The notes under the pieces are model-generated. The model did no database searches and was not told the DNA's origin. It saw only the letters and a program-made list of their open reading frames with translations. Shown here piece by piece: positions 38,030-47,861 of a stretch of 48,540 nt of DNA (its first letter is position 1; the number at the start of each line of letters is the position of its first letter). The translations under genes were made by a program, and so were the position numbers. Origin of the DNA: Patescibacteria group bacterium UBA6263. Lineage in GTDB: Bacteria > Patescibacteriota > Gracilibacteria > Absconditabacterales > Absconditicoccaceae. Location: positions 1 through 48,540 of the forward strand of contig DJVF01000010.1 in the NCBI GenBank assembly GCA_002441085.1. Reading direction: 5' to 3'.

Positions 38030-39349
38030 ATGCCAGAAACTAATCAATATAGAGAAAGATTAAATCAAGCTGTTTTACAATCTGATGTTGTAAAGATTTT
38101 TGATAATCTTTTAACTATAGCAGTAGAGGATGGAGCGTCGGATATACACATAGAACCATTGGAAAATTATTCTAGAATAAGAATCAGAATTGATTGAGTT
38201 TTGCAAGAACTTATCCAATACCCTAAACATCTCCATGAAAGTATTATATCAAAATTTAAGATTGAGTCTGGACAAATGAGACCAGATGAAAAAAGACTCC
38301 CTCAAGATGCTAGAGTTTCTAATGTTACTCAAACCAATAAAGAGATAGATCTGCGTGCAAATACTTTACCTACTGTGTGGTGAGAAAAATTGGTAATGCG
38401 TATAGTCGACAAATCCAAGGATATACCACCACTTTCAGAGCTTGGTATAGAAGGTAGTAATAAGCAAATTATTGAAACTTATTTAAAATATCCTAATGGT
38501 ATAATTTTGAATACTTGACCTACATGATCAGGTAAAACAACTACTCTTTATGCTTGTCTAAATGAAATAAATGTTCCAGAAGTAAACATAATTACTTATG
38601 AAGATCCTGTCGAAAATAAAATGCCATGATTGAATCAAGCTCAGATAAGAGCTGATATATGATTTACTTTTGCAAATTGACTTAGAGGTGGACTTAGGCA
38701 AGATCCAGATATTATGATGGTTTGAGAAATTCGTGATAGTGAAACTTTGGATATGGCGATGGAATCTTCTATGACTGGACATCTAGTCTTTTCTACTGTG
38801 CATACAAATTCTGCAGTTGAAACTATTACTAGAGTATTGAATCTATGATGAGAACCTTATATGATAGTTGGTACTTTTAATTTGGTTATAGCTCAGAGAC
38901 TCTGTAGACTAAACTGTAAGCATTGCAAAACTAAAGTATCTATAAAGTGAGATAAAAGATTGGATTATGTAAAGAAATCTTTTATAAATTTTGATAAAGA
39001 TGCTTTGAAAAAAGAGATTATAAGCAGATGAATAACACAAGAAGAATGGAATGGTTTTATGAATGAATGATATGTTTATCATGGAACAGGTAAGGATCCA
39101 GAAACATGAGAAGTTTGTCCCGTTTGTTGATGATCTGGATATAAGTGAAGACTTGGTATATTTGAAATGATGCCTTATACTGATGAAATTAAAAAAATGT
39201 TATTGGAATGAAAACAGGCATTTGAAATAGAAAAGGCAGCATTGAAAAGTGGTATGATTAATCTTGAGAGAGATTGAGTTTTTAAGATTATAAAATGATT
39301 ATTAGATATGGAGCAAGTTTTTAAGTTTGTGAAATGAAAATTATTTTAA
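38030..39349 (+). CDS. pilB: Type IV pilus extension ATPase PilB/GspE-like
   Basis: A 439-residue hexameric secretion ATPase. N-terminal part: ASDIHIEPLENYSRIRIRIDG and QDARVSNV. P-loop NTGPTGSGKTTTLYACL at ~160-177, the Asp box TYEDPVE, Walker B DPDIMMVGEIRDSETLDMA, the His box TGHLVFSTVHTN, and a C-terminal tetracysteine zinc site (CRLNCKHCK … CPVCGGSGYKGR). The zinc site marks PilB/GspE rather than the retraction ATPase PilT. It is shorter than standard PilB (~560) because the N1 domain is missing. Two P-loop glycines are TGA codons, some of the clearest evidence for code 25. It is followed by pilC after 15 bases. Confidence 0.92.
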
Positions 39350-39364
39350 TATATAAATATTAGT

Positions 39365-40459
39365 ATGAGTGATCAAATAATGAAATGATGAATATTGGAA
39401 AAATTGATGATAAAATTGTCTGCCCCTTGACTGAAACATAAGACTAATTTTTTTAGATTGATGGCTATCTCTCAGAAAGCTTGATTGGGTATTAGAGATT
39501 GTTTATTGTCTATAAAACAATCTGAGAGTCATAGATGATTGCGTATTATAATCGATGATTTGATAGAACAAATGACTCAATGACAGAGCTTGTCTTCTGC
39601 TATGGGTAATCATGATTATTTCTTTTCTTATTCTGAAATAGAGCTTGTTAGATCTGCACAAATGACATGAAATTTGCCTAAAATATTGTCACAAATAGCT
39701 GATGAGCTTGAGAATATGCAAGGTATAATGCAAAGTATAAAAAAAGCTATTACCTATCCTATTATTTTGTTATTATTTTCTGTGTGAGCTGTAATAGTAT
39801 TGCTTGTTTATGTTATGCCGAGTATAGTCTCAATGTTTCCATCGGTAGATCAACTGCCTGATATTACAAAAAAAATGTTGGGGCTTTCTGATTTTTTAAA
39901 GGATACTCGAGGTTTGTTTATTTTTATTATTTTTGGATGATTTTTTGGTTTGCAAATTTTATATAAATATTTTATTCCATTTAAAATTTTTGTAGATACT
40001 TTGTTACTCAAGGTACCTATTATATCCTGAGTTATAAAAGTTTTTTATATGTATAGATTTTGTTCCTCTTTGGCTTCCTTTGATCAAGCTTGAGTCAATC
40101 CAATAGTTTCTTTGACCTTGATGCATAGAATATTGGGTAATTTTGAGTATAAAAGAAAAATGATAGAAATAAGAGATAATATGTCTTCTGGATTTACTTT
40201 TTATGATTCAATGGAATGATCTACTTTGTTTGATCCAATATTAATTCAGATAGTAAATGTTTGAGAGAATACTTGAACTATTGGAGAATCAATGAGAAAA
40301 ATATCAGTATTTTATAATGCTCTTTTGAAATCAAAAATAGCAATATTGATGTCTGTCTTGGAGCCTGTGCTGATGGCTTTTGTAGCTGTCATTATATGAG
40401 CTATAGTTGCTTCTATATTTTTACCTATGGCTGAAATGGTTAATGTTATTGGGGTATAA
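39365..40459 (+). CDS. pilC: Type IV pilus inner-membrane platform protein PilC/GspF-like
   Basis: A 364-residue polytopic protein with the duplicated T2SF domain. The first copy (~15-165) has FFRLMAISQKAGLGIRDCL … GQSLSSAM … SEIELVRSAQMTGNLPKIL; the second (~225-345) has FCSSLASFDQAGVNPIVSL … MSSGFTFYDSM … IVNVGENTGTIGESMRKI. Three hydrophobic regions are at ~125-150, ~185-205 and ~335-360. The N-terminus is short, as in minimal pilus systems. It pairs with PilB to drive pilus assembly. Pilins and prepilin peptidase are not in the window. Next to it is an unknown exported coiled-coil protein (40484). Confidence 0.9.
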
Positions 40460-40483
40460 TTTATATAAATATTAGTATTGAAT

Positions 40484-41170
40484 ATGTTTAATAAAGGATT
40501 TATTATTAATTATTTATTGTCTGTTGTGATTTTGTGATTATCTTCAATGAGTTTTTCTTTTTCTAATTATTTTTTACAAAATGATAAAATGTCTCTTGTT
40601 TTGGTGTGATTACATAGATGAATATCTGTTGAAAATATAGATAATGTTTATATAAATGACGAATGAGCCTTATGATTGTTAAAAAAGATGAAAAATTATT
40701 CTGAAATGAGTATAGTTTCTATGTTGGAATTTTCTGCTATGAAGGAGGTGGTTTTGGATAAATATTTATCTGAAATATCTAATATATTGAAGATTTCTTG
40801 ATTTATGATTAATGATATAAAACAAAATATTTTGTTATTGGAGTCTAAAATGGATTCTTGCTTGAATGATAAAAAACTTTATGATAAACAATTTTTTGAT
40901 GCTATAGAATTATATGATCAAAAATATATGGATGAATCTTTGTCTAAATCTATTGAATCTCAAAAATGTGCATCAGAAAATAGAATAAAAATGAATGCAG
41001 ATATTGTTGTTTTTGATAGTTTAGTTTATTATTCTAATTTTTTGAAAAAAAAATATGATTATGTACTTTCTCAAAGAGATCTGATTATAAGAAATTTTGA
41101 TTTTATAAAGAATGGTATGTTAGATGAGATAGTCCAAACAAAAAGGGTTTTAAATAGTTTATGAAATTAA
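40484..41170 (+). CDS. Hypothetical exported protein of the pilus cluster (228 aa)
   Basis: A 228-residue protein with an N-terminal hydrophobic segment (INYLLSVVILGLSSMSFSFS) that could be a signal peptide or anchor. A helical, lysine- and serine-rich body follows, with likely coiled coils (DIKQNILLLESKMDSCLNDKKLYDKQ). Two cysteines (DSCLND, QKCASE) could form a disulfide. I do not recognise a family. It starts 24 bases after pilC and ends 66 bases before lgt, all on the plus strand, so it is likely part of the same transcript and might be an accessory or pilus-surface protein; that is inference from position only. Confidence 0.6.
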
Positions 41171-41236
41171 CTTATATCTTGTTTTTTTATAAATAATCTT
41201 TAAGTATCTTGGTGATTTTATTGTTTATTTTTATAT

Positions 41237-42085
41237 ATGGTGGCTTTTTCTATTTGATCTATAAATGTTTATTGGTATGGAATATTTTATGTAGTATCCT
41301 TTATTGTAGCATATTTTTTTTTGAAATATATTGCCAATAAATGAATATTTATAAAAAATGAAAAGATTCAGAATATTTTAGATAAAAATATAGAAGACTT
41401 GATACTATATTCTGTGATTTGAGTCCTTATATGATGAAGATTGTGACAAGTTATAATATATGATTTTGTTTATTATTTAAATAATCCTATCGAAATATTG
41501 CAATTTTGGAAATGATGAATGTCTTTTATATGATGAATGTTTTGAGTTTTTATTTCTATGTTTGTATTTGCAACTAAAAATAAATTAAAAAAGATTGACT
41601 TTATTTGTCTCTTGGATCTTATCTTGATAATTGCTCCATTTGGAATTATGTTGTGAAGATTATGAAATTTTTTGAATCAGGAATTATATGGGATATTAGT
41701 ACCTAGTAGCTATTGGGGATTGAATGATTTTTGGATAAATGTTTTTAAGGATATACATTTATTCCATATATATAATAATATAGATAATCTGCTTAGAATA
41801 AACACCAATTTGTTAGCTTGATTTTTGGAATGATTTGTTTTGCTTGTGATTGTTTGATTTATTTTTAAAAGATTTATTAAAAATTGAGTTTTTATCGTAT
41901 GATATATTACTTGAATATTTTTATCTTGATATAGTTTTATTAGATTTTTATTAGAATATTTTAGATTGGATAGTCAATCAGAATTTGTCTTTTATTTAAC
42001 AAAAAGTCAGTGGTTTTTTGTTTTCTTCTTTGTTTTATGATTGTTATTTCTTTTTTCTAAAAATAAACAAATTAAACTGAGATAA
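41237..42085 (+). CDS. lgt: Prolipoprotein diacylglyceryl transferase
   Basis: A 282-residue integral membrane enzyme with about seven hydrophobic helices. It has the Lgt signature GGRLGQVIIYDFVYYL, FWKGGMSFIGGMFG and the conserved GRLGNFLNQELYG (canonical GRxGNFxNxExxG), plus a C-terminal FIRFLLEYFR (canonical RFxxEFxR). It attaches diacylglycerol to the lipobox cysteine of lipoproteins such as the FKBP lipoprotein at 24941-25450. The signal peptidase LspA is not in the window. Many of the essential glycines, including those of GGRLG, are TGA. It overlaps the convergent AbiEi-like gene by 14 bases. Confidence 0.9.
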
Positions 42086-42845
42086 AATAACTATATTTTT
42101 TTATTATATTTTTGATTTTTTCGCTAATATCTGGATCAATAGTTTGCGCTATTTTGTATAATCTATTTATACTGCTGTGATGTTTGGATGTTTTGACTAT
42201 ATCTTCTCGTATTTTTATATTTAGAGTGTTTTTGTTTTTTCTTAAAATTTTTTTGATAAATTCATCTGCGTATCATTTATTTATAATTGATGGATTATAT
42301 AAGCTTTCTAAGATTGCTAACTCGGTGTTTGCTATGGTAAAAACGTTATTTTTTATATATACTTTTCTGGTCATTTTATAAAAGGTATTGAATAATTTTT
42401 TTTGATCTGAAGAATATAATTTAAATAATATTTGTTTGTCAAACATAACTATCTCTGTGCATTGTTTCTTGGTATTTATAATTATTATTTCTTCTGGTAT
42501 GTCATAAGAAGAGTAGTTTAGTTCTAGTGCTTTTATTCATCATATGTATCGATTTCAATCAATATATTTATTGCAATGTTTTTTGAGTATGTTCCAATAG
42601 TAAGTTTCTAATAGTTGTTGATTTTCATATTTTTTATTTGGTTCTTTTACTAATAAAATATCTTTTTTGAGGCTTTGTAAATATTCTCTATTTTTGAGGT
42701 AATAAATTATTTTATATAATTTCTTATCAGAATACTCTGAGTCTAATATCTTTTTTCATATAGTTTTGATTTTTTCTATTTCTATTAGTTTATTTTTATG
42801 TTTTAATAAGTTTTTAACAAAGATGTTGAAATATTTATTTTTCAT
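42072..42845 (-). CDS. AbiEi-like antitoxin/transcriptional regulator (tentative)
   Basis: A 257-residue soluble, basic protein. Residues ~95-200 read YIDGNRYIGGIKALELNYSSYDIPEEIIIINTKKQ … RKVYIKNNVFTIANTELAILESLYNP. The pattern of Y-x-x-G-x-x-AL, then a beta-rich stretch, then a strand followed by A-x-x-E-x-A-x-L-E-x-L, resembles the C-terminal part of AbiEi antitoxins and related regulators. An N-terminal winged-helix, expected for that family, is not obvious; the first 95 residues are a charged helical region. The nucleotidyltransferase toxin AbiEii is not adjacent, so if the match is right it is an orphan. Start ATG at 42843-42845; upstream the frame is closed by TAG. Confidence 0.4.
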
Positions 42846-43013
42846 ATGTGGCTTTATATATGATAAAACATCGTTAAAAAATCTAAGGATTTTTACAAAA
42901 AAATCAAGACGAAGTTTCTATAAAAATTCTAATGAATTTTCTGTTGTAATTTGTGCTTGAAAAATTATTAAGTTATTGGTTTATTTTTGTCGCTTTATTA
43001 TACCTATAGAAAA

Positions 43014-43286
43014 ATGATACAATTAGCATTGCTTAATCAATCCAATATTAATCAACATAGTGTGTGTTTGGGTAATATTAAAGCGATGTTTTCAGAGGCT
43101 GTTGATGGATTCTATGATGTAGTTTTGGAGATAAATTCTCAAAAATTCCTTATAAGATTGTCTAGAGTTTATGATCAAATTGTTGAATTTGAAATATTGG
43201 CGATAAAATGATTTGTCGAATTATCAAAGAGAGTTATTGAAATTATCAAATCTTTGGTTGATCATCTTTTTTGTAGATTAGATTAG
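43014..43286 (+). CDS. Small protein resembling ATP synthase epsilon beta-sandwich
   Basis: A 90-residue soluble protein beginning MIQLALLNQSNINQHSV. The second half, IRLSRVYDQIVEFEILAIKGFVELSKRVIEIIKS, resembles the end of the F1 epsilon beta-sandwich (…IAVSGGFVEVxxxxVTIL). DGFYDVVLEIN resembles the central G-x-x-x-ILPGH stretch, but the PGH itself is missing. The C-terminal helical hairpin of epsilon is also missing, ending instead in DHLFCRLD. On its own this would be too weak; the call is raised by the neighbour 116 bases downstream, which looks like gamma. Confidence 0.35.
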
Positions 43287-43330
43287 TAGATTTTATTATA
43301 TCATATATTGTCTTTGTGATTTATTTTCTA

Positions 43331-43358
43331 TTGAAATATCTATTTTTTTTGTTATATA
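43331..43358 (+). promoter_or_regulatory. Predicted promoter of the gamma-like gene
   Basis: -35 TTGAAA (43331-43336), 16-base spacer, -10 TATATA (43353-43358), about 44 bases before the ATG at 43402. Confidence 0.45.
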
Positions 43359-43401
43359 AATTTTATTAAATTAAAATTTATATTTAAAACTTAAATTTCT
43401 A

Positions 43402-44091
43402 ATGATTATAAAAAGATCTGATAGTCAGTCTTTGATAGATTCAAATCAATCTTTTTGTAACTATAGAGATTTTATGTCAGATTTTTTTGAGATTTTTAGA
43501 CTTATAAAGCCAAATATTTGATTTTGGGATGATAAAATTGTTGATTCAAGAAAGCTTATGTTGGTTTTGTTGTGATCTAATCATGACTCCAAGCTTTTGG
43601 ATCATATAAATTTGAACTATAAGACTATTAAAAATAATATGGATTTGTATTGTATATGAAATAATTGATTTGAATCTTTTTTATGAAATTGATTTAATTT
43701 ATTGTGATATTGTAATATCATATCTGATATAAAAGAATCTAATTTAAATGATGTTTGGGATTATATTGGTGGTTTAAAATATGGTAAATATGATAGTGTG
43801 AACATTTGTTATTTGGATAATGCTTGAAGTGTAGTAGATTTTGATCTATTCCCTATTTGTCGGTTAGATATAGATTATTTTTGTGATAAATTTAGCCTTT
43901 CTAAGAGTATTTTAAATAATGAAATAAATGAACTTTGTATATTGCCATGAGATAATGAAATAGAAGAATCTCTTTTGTTGCAGTATATTCAGCATGTAAT
44001 TTATTGAGTTGTGCTTGAACATAATATTTATAATTTTCATAAGTCAAAATACTTGTCTTGAAGTATCTTAAATAAGATAATAGTTAATTAA
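43402..44091 (+). CDS. Divergent, truncated ATP synthase gamma-like protein
   Basis: A 229-residue protein. Its central part parallels the Rossmann-like domain of F1 gamma in order and spacing: KLMLVLLGSNHDSKLLDHINLN (gamma: LVITSDRGLxGxxNSN), MDLYCIGNNGFESFLGNGFNLL (gamma: IIVIGRxGxxFFxxR), GKYDSVNICYLDNAGSVVDFDLFPI (gamma: FDExxIxYNxFxS…LLPL) and SLLLQYIQHVIYGVVLEHNI (gamma: LLPxYxxxxIYxALLxAxA). The long N- and C-terminal helices that form the rotor shaft are largely absent (gamma is usually ~285 residues), and the SDRGLCG loop is changed to SNHDSK. Function as a rotor is therefore doubtful. It follows an epsilon-like gene, but no alpha, beta or membrane subunit is present. A terminator follows at 44120. 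Confidence 0.45.
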
Positions 44092-44119
44092 GATACAGCT
44101 ATTTGGTAAATAAAAAGAT

Positions 44120-44151
44120 GTAACGAGCTTGAAATTGTTACTTTTTTTTTT
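44120..44151 (+). terminator. Intrinsic terminator of the gamma-like gene
   Basis: GTAAC (44120-44124) pairs with GTTAC (44137-44141) with partial inner pairing, followed by ten Ts. Confidence 0.65.
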
Positions 44152-44187
44152 ATCTTATATTTTAATTTTTATTTGATATATTTAACT

Positions 44188-44595
44188 ATGGATACTGAAC
44201 AAGAATTACTGATAAAGGAATATTCAAAAAATCCTATATGTAATTATAAAATGGATAATTATAATGCTAGTTTCCATGAAGGTAATTTTATATGTTGAGA
44301 TGATATAAATGTATACTTAATTATAGAGTCCAATATTATTAAAAAGTATAGTTTTGATTGAAATTGTTCTAATATAACTACGGCAGCTGCGAGTTTTTTG
44401 TCGGAATTTCTGATATGAAAAAATGTAAATGAGGTTTTGACTCGAGATTATAATTTTTTTATAAAGAATGGTTTGGATGTATCAAAAAAAAGAAGAAGAG
44501 CTTTGGTTATTTGACTTTTGGCTGTCAGAAACTCTATTCATGAATATTTAAAAGATGGTAAGAAAGATAATTTTGATGATTTGTTGGATGTGTAG
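44188..44595 (+). CDS. sufU: SufU-like Fe-S scaffold/sulfur-transfer protein lacking the third cysteine
   Basis: A 135-residue U-type protein. NPICNYKMDNYNASFHEGNFICGDDINVYLII matches the region around the first ligand (C36 in CGDDI), and KKYSFDGNCSNITTAAASFLSEFLIGKNVNEVL matches the second (C60, canonical FxGxGCSISxASAS). At the third site, canonical RxKCAxLxWxAL, the sequence is KKRRRALVIGLLAVRNSI, so the cysteine is replaced by arginine. The D of CGD, which helps bind zinc in SufU, is kept. Loss of one of three cysteines would change zinc or cluster binding, so this may be a SufS activator or transfer protein rather than a scaffold. The partner genes sufS and SufB/D-like lie 33 and 23 kb away. 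Confidence 0.78.
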
Positions 44596-44689
44596 ACAAA
44601 AATAGACATATTATTAAAATTGTCTTGAAATGATTGTATAATTATTTATATTGATTTGGTGTCTTGTCTATTAATCTTAATATAAAAAT

Positions 44690-45055
44690 ATGTTTAAAAG
44701 TCTCTTAATAAATGTTTTTATAAATTGAGCTATATTATATTTTGTAAACAAGTATGATTTATGAATTAGTATAGAAAATACCAAATATGATCTATATTTG
44801 ACTTTTCTCATACTTTGATTTATTTTTTGGCTTTTCAATTTTGTTTTTAAAAACCTATTAAAAATACTTACTTTACCTTTGAAAATAATTACCTTTGGGT
44901 TGTCTTCTTTGGTGATTAATGTCTTTGTAGTTTATTTGTTTGAATATGTTGTAAATAATTATGATATTTGAATAAGCGTGACTCTTGGATCTATTTTGGA
45001 AGTGATTATTTTATCTTTTATAATTACATTCTTTTATATTTTGATAAAAAAATAA
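44690..45055 (+). CDS. YvlD/phage-holin family 4 membrane protein
   Basis: A 121-residue protein with four hydrophobic helices. The central motif LLKILTLPLKIITFGLSSLVINVFVVYLFEY is the signature of the PF04020 family (YvlD; NxxxLPxxxxTxGLxxxxxN). These proteins are widespread small membrane proteins of unknown function, sometimes called holin family 4; in Bacillus YvlD links to antimicrobial stress. It is followed three bases after its stop by another small membrane protein gene, so the two are co-transcribed. Confidence 0.78.
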
Positions 45056-45058
45056 AAA

Positions 45059-45307
45059 ATGAAAAAATGAAATGTTTTTTATCTTGTTATGATAGTACTT
45101 ATATTTGTGTTTTTGTGGATACCTTATTTCCAAAACATTGCAACTCCTGTTCAAATGTTTTTTTTGGTTGGTTGACCCAAGGATTTTGTATCTATATATC
45201 CACGAATATTGTTTTTGGGTATGTTAGAGTGAGTTTTGTTGACACTATATATAAAATCTTTTTTAGAAGATATTAAACAACAAGATATAAAAAAATTTGA
45301 ATTATAA
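45059..45307 (+). CDS. Small two-helix membrane protein (LapA-like?)
   Basis: An 82-residue protein with two hydrophobic helices: VFYLVMIVLIFVFLWIPYFQN and RILFLGMLEGVLLTLYI. A short charged cytoplasmic tail (KSFLEDIKQQDIKKFEL) follows. The helix-QN…-helix-G pattern is reminiscent of LapA/DUF1049 proteins, but the sequence is too short for a firm call. It begins three bases after the YvlD-family stop and very likely shares its transcript. Confidence 0.5.
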
Positions 45308-45373
45308 TATTTATCTTTGATATATTTAATTGTACTTAAATTAGTTATTTAGATTTTATAATATTGTTTTATA

Positions 45374-45931
45374 ATGAAGACTTATAGTATTACTAGAGAA
45401 AAAGCTGCTAAATTACTTGGCGTGTCTACTAGAACCGTAGATAGATATATAAGAGGAGGTAAGCTTTCTTACAAAAAAGTTGCTAATAAAGTATTGTTGG
45501 CAAAAGAAGAGTTGGATCTTTTACAAAATGATTTTTCTGTTTTGCGTCAAGAAGTAAATTCAGAAATAGTTGGAAACCAGAATTCTAGATCTATTGCAAC
45601 TAGATCATCAATAGAAGAATCAATAGATGAAAAAATTGATAAATTTTTTCTAATATTTAAAGAGAAAGACAAGATTTTGGAAGAAAAAAATAAAATTATT
45701 TTTATGCTCCAGCAGAGGATTGGAGAGTTGGAAAATAAAATAAATAATATGATTGCTTTGCCAGATTATAATAAAGAAAAAAAAGATGCTATTGTGGAGA
45801 AAGAAAAATTGGAGCAAAGAATTGAGCAATTTAAAAATAAATTTAAATCTGAAAGAAATAAAAACATTGTTTTTGTGATTGTATTATTGATTTTTATAAT
45901 CCTTTCTGCTATATTTATTGTAAATGGTTAA
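45374..45931 (+). CDS. Membrane-anchored HTH protein with coiled coil
   Basis: A 185-residue protein of three parts. An N-terminal excisionase/MerR-type helix-turn-helix (residues 1-50) reads ITREKAAKLLGVSTRTVDRYIRGGKLSYKKV. A long charged coiled coil (~75-160) follows, and one C-terminal transmembrane helix (NIVFVIVLLIFIILSAIFIV) comes right before the end. The HTH would be cytoplasmic and tethered to the membrane, so it may link DNA or a promoter to the envelope, or be a regulator released by proteolysis; this is inference. All six glycines use GGN codons and none is TGA, unlike most neighbours, though the number is small. Its stop overlaps that of the convergent OLD gene. Confidence 0.72.
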   Translation: MKTYSITREKAAKLLGVSTRTVDRYIRGGKLSYKKVANKVLLAKEELDLLQNDFSVLRQEVNSEIVGNQNSRSIATRSSIEESIDEKIDKFFLIFKEKDKILEEKNKIIFMLQQRIGELENKINNMIALPDYNKEKKDAIVEKEKLEQRIEQFKNKFKSERNKNIVFVIVLLIFIILSAIFIVNG

Positions 45932-47856
45932 GAAAATATTTTGCTTATAATAGTATTTAGCTCTTCTCTATGAGGAGCTGTTTTTTTGTTGTTTAATCGT
46001 TGATGGAAATATCGATGACAAAAATTAACTGTTTCTTCAAGTCATTTAGCTTTGATTCATAGATATGTTTCTATATCTCATTTTTTTAATATAAATATGT
46101 TTTCTGAGTATAAATCATCAATCCTATTTATTACATAATTGTGTTTTTGAGGGTATAAATCTCTTATTGTATTTACTAATCTTGTATAATGACGATCGAT
46201 ATATCATTTATTTTTTTTGATTAAATTGTAGTGTTTTTTGGATTGTTGATAATAGTAATTTAAGTCAAGTTGTTTGAGTATATCAAACTCTACCGTATTG
46301 TCCCAATCTCATATAAAATAAGATTCAATTCAAAATTTTGATAAAAATTTTTTCCGTCTTTTGAATCATCATTTTCAATTTATATTTATTATCTCATAGT
46401 TTGTGATTTTGTTTTTTCGTTCTTTGAAAGTATGCAAATAATTTAAATAAAACTCAAAAAAATATGCATCTGTTTCTCATTCTACCATTATTATTTTTTT
46501 TGAAAAAAATATTTTTGATGCATTCTCAAATTTTAACATTTGTATCAAACTTCATTCATCTGTACTTATAGCACCAGGATTTATTATATTTGTTTCTCAA
46601 TTTGTTTTGGAAAATTTATATACATTGGGAATATTTCGCTCATTTATAAATAATGGAGAATATGTAGATATTATAAACTGCGTTCACATAGTTATGCTAA
46701 CTTTTTGTAATAATCTTATAAGGCTCCTTTGTATTTGGGGATGTGTGTGAATCTCTGGCTCATCTATCATTATTGTTCAATCTTTTATATCAAATCAATA
46801 TATCGCAAATATTATAGTCAGAAAAGATTGCTCTCAATCACTTAAATCTTCAAATCTGAATATTTGTCAAAAATTGTCTATTATATAAAAAAACAATTCT
46901 TCATTTTCTTTCCCTACTAATAAATTTTTATTGAAATATTTTTGAATTGTATATTGTAAATTTCAATAAAAATCAGAGTTTCCTAATTTCTTTTCAATTT
47001 CTTGGATTGTCAAATCTTTTACTGTTTTGGAACTATTTATTATGTCTCGTACTTTGTTTATGCATAAATAATATCATATAAATGGAGGATACTGTATTGT
47101 ATTTTTATTTGAAATATAATCATTTCGTGATTGAGGATCTATTTTTGTAGATAGATTAGTGAAATTTCTATGTAATCATATTGATCAAATTGTATTTTTA
47201 AGTGGATAAAGTTTAATATCTTCTGTTATATAATTAAATTCTTTTTGTATCATTGAACATATGTTTATAATTTCAGTATTTTTTATATATTCTATTATAT
47301 TTATTTGATTTTGATTTAAGTTAGATTGATCTATAGTTACTTTTTGATTGTCTATGTCTATATTGAAGATTATTTCTAAGTATCTATTTTGAGATAAATA
47401 TTGTGTGTCTATATCTCAAAAAACTATATTAGAAGAGCTATATTGTTTTATTATTCTTTGGAAATTTTCTTTATTTTTGTTTATATATAATATATTTTCT
47501 ATATCGTTATTGTTTAAATTAAATCATATTAATACTTTGGAGTCTTTATCATTTTGTCTGAAATGTTTGCTTATTTTACTTAACTTTATTTCATTGAAAG
47601 TTATAACATTTGTAAAATTACCAATATCTCAAGTTCTTATAATATCTGGATTATATACATAATCTTTCATTAGTCAGGCTTTTAAAATTTCGTTTATTAT
47701 TAGTAGAAAATTGCTTTTTCAAGATCAATTTGGTCATATAAGCACGTTTACACTTCATTCTCATTGTGTATTAAAAATTATTTCTTGACCACTATCAAAA
47801 TTTTCCAAATAAGGAAAGCTTAGTATGTTTGATATTTTTACTTTTTGGATTTGCAT
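45928..47856 (-). CDS. OLD-family ATPase/TOPRIM nuclease (probable phage defence)
   Basis: A 642-residue protein. The N-terminal ABC-type ATPase has P-loop IGPNGSGKS at 41-48, a Q-loop region, the signature-like LSDGEQSFLTIIFAIYG, Walker B TIMIDEPEIHTHP near residue 350, and the His-switch stretch FIISTYSPLF. A TOPRIM domain follows from ~450: KIIMVEGETDAYFFEFY (catalytic Glu) and later YFIGDWDNTVEF (DxD-like acidic pair). This order is that of OLD nucleases (P2 Old, GajA of Gabija). No GajB helicase or other partner is adjacent, so it resembles single-gene class 1 OLD. The leader carries four GTAnnAAY units ending six bases before the ATG. TGA glycines show it is adapted to this code. Confidence 0.82.
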
Positions 47857-47861
47857 GGAAC

